Of a DNA stretch of 64,000 bases, positions 58,677 to 64,000 are shown piece by piece. The stretch covers positions 1 to 64,000 of the forward strand of contig SVJJ01000002.1 of NCBI GenBank assembly GCA_015069045.1, in the 5' to 3' direction. Source of the DNA: Oscillospiraceae bacterium. Its GTDB lineage: Bacteria; Bacillota; Clostridia; UBA1381; UBA9506. The translations under genes were made by a program, and so were the position numbers. The notes under the pieces are model-generated. The model saw only the letters and a list, made by a program, of their open reading frames with translations. It ran no database searches and was not told where the DNA came from. Numbering within the stretch: the first letter of the stretch is position 1; each line of letters starts with the position of its first letter.

Positions 58677-60791
58677 TTATACACTGTAAATTAAATCGCT
58701 GTAGGTGGGAATTGGCCAATACTCCTTGGCAACAATTGATTCTAATTCATCTGCATATTTCCTTACCTCACCCATAATCGTTATCAATGAATCCCGGGTG
58801 AAATTCGCATGTGCTATATAATCATCACCAAAATTTTCAGCTTTTTGTATAGCTTTTTCCAGCTTTTTCATGGTTTTATGAAGGGCAGCTATCCCGCCGG
58901 AAACCTTGCGAAGAAGGTCTTCTGCCGCTAAAGTATCACAAGATAAGCCCGTGGCTTTTACATTAACAATGCATTGCGCCACAGAATCAGCAAAACGCAT
59001 GCACGCCGGAACAATGAAGCGATGGAGCATTTGCAAAAGGGTTTGCGCCTCAATACCCACAATTTTACTATACTTTTCCATTTTAATTTCATAACGGGCA
59101 CGAAGCTCCGTTTCTGAATATACATGGTGTTTTTCAAACACAGCAATGGATTCAGGATAAATAAAGGCCCGATAGGAATCCACCGAATTGTTAATGTTAG
59201 GCAAACCACGACGTTTAGCCTCGGCAATCCACTCCGCCCCGTAACCATTACCATTGAAAATAATTCTCTTGTGTTTTTTAATAATGTCCACTAAAAGTGC
59301 ATTTAATTCTTTATTAAAGTCCTTTGCCTGTTCCAACCGATCAGCAATAGTGCATAAAGAATCAGCTACAATTGTGTTTAAAACCGTATTAGGACCGGCA
59401 ATGGAGGCAGAGGATGCAACCATTCTAAACTCAAATTTGTTACCGGTAAACGCAAAGGGTGAAGTTCTGTTTCGGTCGGTGGAATCTAAGGGCAAATTCG
59501 GCAACGCCGACACCCCTGTATCTAGCACACCACCAAAATGGTCATGGTGCTCTTCTCCACTCTCAATTTCCTCTAAGATGGCCGTCAATTCATCACCCAA
59601 GAAAATAGAGATAATGGCTGGCGGTGCTTCTAAAGCTCCTAAACGATAATCATTACCTGCATTGGCCGCAGAGGCACGAATTAAGGCAGGGTGATCGTCA
59701 ATTGCACTGATAACAGCGCACAAAAAAACTAGGAACTGTGCGTTTTCCCGAGGTGTTTTGCCGGGATTTAATAAATTAACACCATCCGGCGTTGTCAGTG
59801 ACCAGTTATTATGTTTACCGGAACCATTAAGGCCTGCAAAAGGCTTTTCATGAAGGAGGCAAACCATATCATGATGGTCAGCAATTTTTTTCATTAACTC
59901 CATGGTAATTTGGTTATGGTCGCAAGCAATATTAACCGTTTCAAAAATGGGTGCCAATTCATGTTGAGCCGGCGCCGCTTCATTATGTTTGGTTTTAGCC
60001 GGCACACCAATTTTCCACAAAGCCAAATCCAGTTCCTTCATAAAGGCAGATACCCGCTCTTTTAATGTGCCGAAATAATGGTCATCCATCTCTTGGGTTT
60101 TAGGAGGTTTTGCGCCTAACAAGGTGCGGCCTGTAAACACTAAATCCGGCCGTTTTTTCCACATTTTTTTGTCAATCAAAAAATATTCCTGTTCTGCTCC
60201 ACAGCTTACAGAAACACGGTTCGTGGTTTCATCTCCAAATAAGCGCAAAATGCGAACTGCTTGTGCAGATATAGCCTCTACTGAACGCAATAGAGGTGTT
60301 TTTTTATCCAACGCTTCACCATTGTAAGAACAAAATGCTGTGGGAATGCATAAAGTTAAACCGCTGGAATCTTCCTTTAAAAAGGCAGGCGATGTACAGT
60401 CCCAGGCTGTGTAGCCGCGAGCCTCAAAGGTTGCCCGCAAACCGCCGGATGGAAAGCTGGAAGCATCCGGCTCACCCTTAATGAGAGATTTACCGGAAAA
60501 TTCTGTAATGGCATGTGTGCCATCTTTAGAAAGACTAAGGAAGGAATCATGTTTTTCAGCCGTGTAACCATTAAGAGGCTGAAACCAGTGGGTGTAATGG
60601 GTCGCACCCTGCTCCATTGCCCAGTTTTTCATGGCTTCTGCTACAGCCTCAGCCACATGCGCACTCAGGGGCATCCCTTTATCAATCGTATTCTTTAGTT
60701 CAGTAAAAGTTTCTTTGGATAATCGCTCACGCATAACCTCTTCGCTGAACACATAGCAACCAAAAACATCTTGTATATTACAACTTGACAT
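58677..60791 (-). CDS. glnN: Glutamine synthetase type III
   Basis: A 704-residue GSIII. It has FSEEVMRERLSKETF near residue 16, the family-specific PSGGLRATFEARGYTAWD near residue 115, SCGAEQEYFLID near residue 203, and GLNGSGKHNNWSLTTPDGVNLLNPG near residue 318. It assimilates ammonia into glutamine. ATG 60791 follows GGGGAGG. It is a single gene with its own promoter and terminator; the promoter region contains a notable inverted repeat. Confidence 0.96.
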   Translation of the reverse strand: MSSCNIQDVFGCYVFSEEVMRERLSKETFTELKNTIDKGMPLSAHVAEAVAEAMKNWAMEQGATHYTHWFQPLNGYTAEKHDSFLSLSKDGTHAITEFSGKSLIKGEPDASSFPSGGLRATFEARGYTAWDCTSPAFLKEDSSGLTLCIPTAFCSYNGEALDKKTPLLRSVEAISAQAVRILRLFGDETTNRVSVSCGAEQEYFLIDKKMWKKRPDLVFTGRTLLGAKPPKTQEMDDHYFGTLKERVSAFMKELDLALWKIGVPAKTKHNEAAPAQHELAPIFETVNIACDHNQITMELMKKIADHHDMVCLLHEKPFAGLNGSGKHNNWSLTTPDGVNLLNPGKTPRENAQFLVFLCAVISAIDDHPALIRASAANAGNDYRLGALEAPPAIISIFLGDELTAILEEIESGEEHHDHFGGVLDTGVSALPNLPLDSTDRNRTSPFAFTGNKFEFRMVASSASIAGPNTVLNTIVADSLCTIADRLEQAKDFNKELNALLVDIIKKHKRIIFNGNGYGAEWIAEAKRRGLPNINNSVDSYRAFIYPESIAVFEKHHVYSETELRARYEIKMEKYSKIVGIEAQTLLQMLHRFIVPACMRFADSVAQCIVNVKATGLSCDTLAAEDLLRKVSGGIAALHKTMKKLEKAIQKAENFGDDYIAHANFTRDSLITIMGEVRKYADELESIVAKEYWPIPTYSDLIYSV

Positions 60792-60812
60792 ATGTACCTC
60801 CCCGAAGATATT

Positions 60813-60870
60813 GTAAAATTCGATATTCGTTTACACGCCTAATTATACACGAATTTTACATATTATGCAA
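60813..60870 (-). promoter_or_regulatory. glnN promoter flanked by a 10-base inverted repeat
   Basis: On the minus strand, TTGCAT (60870-60865), 17-base spacer, TATAAT (60847-60842). A perfect inverted repeat GTAAAATTCG (60813-60822) / CGAATTTTAC (60850-60859) brackets the -10 and transcription start, so it may be an operator or a 5'-end hairpin. Confidence 0.65.
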
Positions 60871-60915
60871 TACAAAACAAAAAATTGTCTCAAAAAATTT
60901 GAATTTTGCTTAAAA

Positions 60916-60960
60916 AAGCTGGAAAACAGTTGTTTTTTATAAACAACTGTTTTCCAGCTT
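60916..60960 (-). terminator. Terminator of lgt
   Basis: Perfect 20-base arms (60916-60935 and 60941-60960) starting AAGCTGGAAAACAG, five-base loop, followed in the minus direction by TTTT. It begins one base after the lgt stop codon. Confidence 0.9.
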
Positions 60961-61752
60961 CTACTGCAACGTTTTATGTTTCCTGCGACCTAAAATAATA
61001 CAAATAATGCCGATTAGAACACAAATAAGAGCCAGAAGTTGAGAAATGCGGATAGGTCCAATCCACAAACTATCCTGGCGCAAACCTTCTATCCAAAATC
61101 TCCCTAAACCATAACCTGTTAAATAAAGTAAAAATATCTCACCGTCAAACTTTTGGTACCTCTCATATAAATTTAAAAAGATAAATACACCTAAATTCCA
61201 TATGGATTCATATAAAAAAGTGGGATGAACTAGAATACCCATATCCACTAAATTCATTCTAAACAATGCAGTATTTGTATAACTGCCATAGGCTTCTGCG
61301 TTAACAAAATTACCCCATCGTCCCACAATTTGACCAATTAAAAGTCCAAATGCACCCACATCAAACACTTTACTAAAGGAAATTTTTTTCACATGACAAT
61401 AAATCAGCGTTGATAGGCTTGCACCAATAACGGCACCGTAAATAGCAATGCCACCTTCCCATATTTTAAAAACATCCAACAAGTTGTGCCGATACTCTTC
61501 CCAACTAAACGCGACATAATACAGGCGCGCACAAACAATTGCCGAGGGAATGCCCCAAAGAATAACATCAAGCAAGGTATCGTTGCTTATATTTCGCTTA
61601 GCTCCTTTTTTAGCGGCAAATAAATAGGCCAAAACCACGCCTATGGCAATAATTAAACCATAATAATGAATCGATATGCCAAGAAAGGTAAATTTTTCAG
61701 ATAGTGTAAAAGGGCCGATACCTAATCCGGGAAAAGCAATGGTGTTTTTCAT
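60961..61752 (-). CDS. lgt: Prolipoprotein diacylglyceryl transferase
   Basis: A 263-residue membrane enzyme with about seven helices. It has YGLIIAIGVVLAYLFA near residue 31, ARLYYVAFSWEEY, WEGGIAIYGAVIGA near residue 103 and the signature GRWGNFVNAEAYG near residue 144. It transfers diacylglyceryl to the lipobox cysteine of lipoproteins. It is encoded 24 bases after the M16 peptidase gene. Confidence 0.96.
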   Translation of the reverse strand: MKNTIAFPGLGIGPFTLSEKFTFLGISIHYYGLIIAIGVVLAYLFAAKKGAKRNISNDTLLDVILWGIPSAIVCARLYYVAFSWEEYRHNLLDVFKIWEGGIAIYGAVIGASLSTLIYCHVKKISFSKVFDVGAFGLLIGQIVGRWGNFVNAEAYGSYTNTALFRMNLVDMGILVHPTFLYESIWNLGVFIFLNLYERYQKFDGEIFLLYLTGYGLGRFWIEGLRQDSLWIGPIRISQLLALICVLIGIICIILGRRKHKTLQ

Positions 61753-61776
61753 GATGCAAACTCCTTATTATGTCAT

Positions 61777-63066
61777 TTATCGTGGTCGAACAACAGAAAG
61801 AACAGCCCGTTCTGTATCGAAATAAGAGCGGAGGCGTTGCTCTAAACTCTCAACCGTAATTTGATTCATAACCTCCGTAAAATCAAACAACCCTACATGA
61901 TTGAACACCTGACTCATATACTGATGGGCTACTGCGCTTAAGCTGTTAAACTGCTTTATATATTGCCCCATCATGGCACGGCGCACCCGCTCTACATCCT
62001 CAGCACATAACCCGTCTTTTTGCGCTTTTTTAACGCCTTCAAAGACAATATCCCGCACTGTTTCCGGGTCCCGACTCTCCCCTGAAAGTGCTACATAACC
62101 ATAGTCTTTTTCACAGGCAGTTTCAGCATCCATACCACCAAAAATAAATCCTTCGTCATATAGTTTCGTATAAATCGGTCCGGTCTTACCAAATAAAAGT
62201 TCGCAAATAATGGATAGTTCCATATCCTTTTTTAAAAGATTTTTCCCGTCATAGCCGCAATCCAGATCTTTAAAACCAAGCATATACATAGGTACGCTCA
62301 CATCCATGGTACAACTAACCATCTTTTCACAAACAGATAGGGGCTCCTCACCATAAATCCGTTGAATTTCTCCGCCCTTTTGCGCCTTTTGCAAAATTTT
62401 CTCCTCAATATAAGGGCCTAACCGTTCCGGCTCAACATCACCTATGATAAATAAACACATGTTAGACAAATCATAAAAGGTCTGATAGCAATCATACAAG
62501 GTTTCTTTCGTAATATGAGAAATAGATTCCACAGAACCGGCAATATCAACACGAACAGGATGCCTGTGGAACATAGCCCCTAAAAAACCCATCATTAACT
62601 GCCAACCCGGGTCATCATCATACATGCCGATTTCTTGCCCAATAATACCCTGCTCTTTTGCCACATTTTCATCTGTAAAATAGGGTTTTTGCACAAAATC
62701 CAATAATATTCCCAAATTTTCCTGAACATCTTGTGTGCTTTCAAATAAATATGCTGTCACATTAAAACTGGTATAAGCGTTAGCGTTAGCTCCATGGCGA
62801 GCGTAACTCTCAAAGACATTTGTACCGTCAGGCTGTTCAAATAATTTGTGCTCCAGAAAATGAGCAATGCCATCCGGCAAGTGAACAACTTCATGGCTCA
62901 TTGGCGAAATAAACTCGTTATCCACAGAACCAAAATGGGTGCCAAAAACCGCATAGCTTTTACTGTAACCCTTTTTAGGCATAATGGCAACATGTAAACC
63001 ACTTGGATGAATCGCTGTATATAAAGTTTCACGCAAGGTGGAATCATAGTGTTTTATAAATTCCAT
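61777..63066 (-). CDS. M16 zinc peptidase (YmfH-like)
   Basis: A 429-residue insulinase-family protein. The inverted zinc motif HFLEH is in GIAHFLEHKLFEQPDG near residue 70, with the downstream Glu in the NVAKEQGIIGQEIGMYDDDPGW segment. The C-terminal half is the paired inactive M16 domain. Probably pairs with the neighbouring M16 protein, as YmfF/YmfH do. Its start overlaps the upstream stop by one base (TAATG). Confidence 0.9.
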   Translation of the reverse strand: MEFIKHYDSTLRETLYTAIHPSGLHVAIMPKKGYSKSYAVFGTHFGSVDNEFISPMSHEVVHLPDGIAHFLEHKLFEQPDGTNVFESYARHGANANAYTSFNVTAYLFESTQDVQENLGILLDFVQKPYFTDENVAKEQGIIGQEIGMYDDDPGWQLMMGFLGAMFHRHPVRVDIAGSVESISHITKETLYDCYQTFYDLSNMCLFIIGDVEPERLGPYIEEKILQKAQKGGEIQRIYGEEPLSVCEKMVSCTMDVSVPMYMLGFKDLDCGYDGKNLLKKDMELSIICELLFGKTGPIYTKLYDEGFIFGGMDAETACEKDYGYVALSGESRDPETVRDIVFEGVKKAQKDGLCAEDVERVRRAMMGQYIKQFNSLSAVAHQYMSQVFNHVGLFDFTEVMNQITVESLEQRLRSYFDTERAVLSVVRPR

Positions 63067-64000
63067 TATTGTTCACCTCTCATCACATAAACCATTTCAG
63101 GCTGAATGACATTAGCCACAGCAATAACCTCATCCTTTGTGACACAACTGATAAGTCGGCACTGTTCCTCCAGACTAATTAAGGTACCACTCACGGCCTG
63201 ACCTAAATAATAATCTGCCAAATAGCCGGCGCTATCCTGCATAGAACGAAGGGAATTAATAATACTCTTAACCGATACATCAAATTCATAATCGGTGATA
63301 TCCCCTTCCTTCATAGCTGTTAGCTGGGCCAAAATTTCTGCTTCTGCCTTCTCTCGATTTTGGTATTCTATACCGGAGGAAACCGCCATAATTCCCTTGC
63401 TTCTTTCTAAGCGTGACGATGCATAATATGCCAGACTTAGTTTTTCGCGAACATTGTTAAACAGTTTAGAATGAGCGCCGCTACCAAAAATACTGTTAAA
63501 CACCATCAAAGCACTATAGCGTGGATCTTTGGGACCAATACCGGTATAAAAACCCATAGAGAGTTTCGCTTGGGATACCTCATATACTTCCTCTATACTT
63601 TGATAGGTACCCGTGGGCATATAAAGAGAAGTTTGTGGATAGCTCGTACGTGTCGACGCAATTTTTTTAAATCGCTCAAGTGCCATGTTCACAATGGGCT
63701 GAATGTTTGTATTACCGGTAACAAAAATATCCACAGGGCTTTGATGAATAATGGTTCTATATTGTTCGTACAAGACCTTCGGCGTAATAGATTCCACCGA
63801 TGTCTTGTCGCCTAATTCGTAAATGCTATAGGCATCATTCTGACACATGTTTTCAATCAGCCGCCACAAGGCATAGGTGCGCTTGTCATTAATTAAAGCT
63901 TCAATATCATTAATTAAATTTACTTTTTCCTGCTCTACATAATCTGATCGAAAGCCGCCATCAACCACCAAAGGACACAGCACCATATCCAACAACGCAG
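63066..64000 (-). CDS. M16 peptidase-like protein (YmfF-like), N-terminus beyond the window
   Basis: About 311 residues of the C-terminal portion are visible and the frame stays open to the window edge. Typical M16 features are IVNMALERFKK, AKLSMGFYTGIGPKDPRYSALMVFNSIFG, and FNNVREKLSLAYYASSRLERSKGIM. The zinc-site region, if any, would be off the edge. It forms a tandem pair with the downstream M16 gene. Confidence 0.87.
   Translation of the reverse strand, partial: ALLDMVLCPLVVDGGFRSDYVEQEKVNLINDIEALINDKRTYALWRLIENMCQNDAYSIYELGDKTSVESITPKVLYEQYRTIIHQSPVDIFVTGNTNIQPIVNMALERFKKIASTRTSYPQTSLYMPTGTYQSIEEVYEVSQAKLSMGFYTGIGPKDPRYSALMVFNSIFGSGAHSKLFNNVREKLSLAYYASSRLERSKGIMAVSSGIEYQNREKAEAEILAQLTAMKEGDITDYEFDVSVKSIINSLRSMQDSAGYLADYYLGQAVSGTLISLEEQCRLISCVTKDEVIAVANVIQPEMVYVMRGEQ

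Overview
The window is about 64 kb of chromosomal DNA, moderately AT-rich by eye. It fits an anaerobic, endospore-forming Gram-positive bacterium of the class Clostridia. The evidence is a complete spoIIIAA-AH operon, an L27 with a cleavable N-terminal extension next to its protease Prp, an IspH-ribosomal protein S1 fusion, a ferredoxin-dependent 2-oxoacid oxidoreductase, a type III glutamine synthetase, and SLH/CsaB cell-wall anchoring. I cannot name genus or species from the sequence alone. There is no sign of a prophage, plasmid, insertion sequence, CRISPR array or rRNA operon. One tRNA gene, tRNA-Thr(UGU), is present.

Left part (1-11.2 kb, mostly minus strand): the first codons of a probable comB-like gene, a frameshifted YHYH/copper-amine-oxidase-domain pseudogene, azlCD, an orphan gene, a FucU/RbsD mutarotase, recX, a 2-oxoacid:ferredoxin oxidoreductase cluster with a MinD-like ATPase but no gamma subunit, a hairpin-rich intergenic region, a Gfo/Idh/MocA oxidoreductase, DUF421 and DUF4363 genes, rlmH and a walJ-like gene.

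Centre (11.4-39.8 kb, plus strand): the sporulation operon, an NlpC/P60 cell-wall hydrolase, a LexA-like repressor that has lost its protease residues, and a SLOG protein. A 16-gene co-directional run follows (18.6-34.8 kb) from murJ through polysaccharide genes, proBA, ecfA1A2T, truA, cvpA, cmk and plsC to the ispH-rpsA fusion. After that come a phosphohexomutase and a short histidine cluster hisZ-hisG-hisH.

Right part (39.8-64 kb, mostly minus strand): an envelope operon (glycosyltransferase-CsaB fusion, ruvX, N-acetylmuramoyl-alanine amidase, DUF1015), serC-serA, a small ferredoxin, an ECF sigma/anti-sigma pair, rplU-prp-rpmA, a three-gene secreted operon, glnN, lgt and two M16 peptidases.

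The most unusual locus is the three-gene secreted operon at 52.4-58.4 kb. It encodes a protein with a cohesin-like domain plus a copper-amine-oxidase-type stalk domain, a small secreted protein ending in a dockerin-like pair of near-identical EF-hand repeats, and a 1419-residue protein with a cohesin-like domain, a long adhesin-like stalk and three SLH domains. With the CsaB-type pyruvyl transferase 7 kb away, this looks like a cohesin/dockerin surface complex anchored to pyruvylated wall polymer but without any carbohydrate-active enzyme nearby. The domain calls are from reading the sequences. The assembly model is inference.
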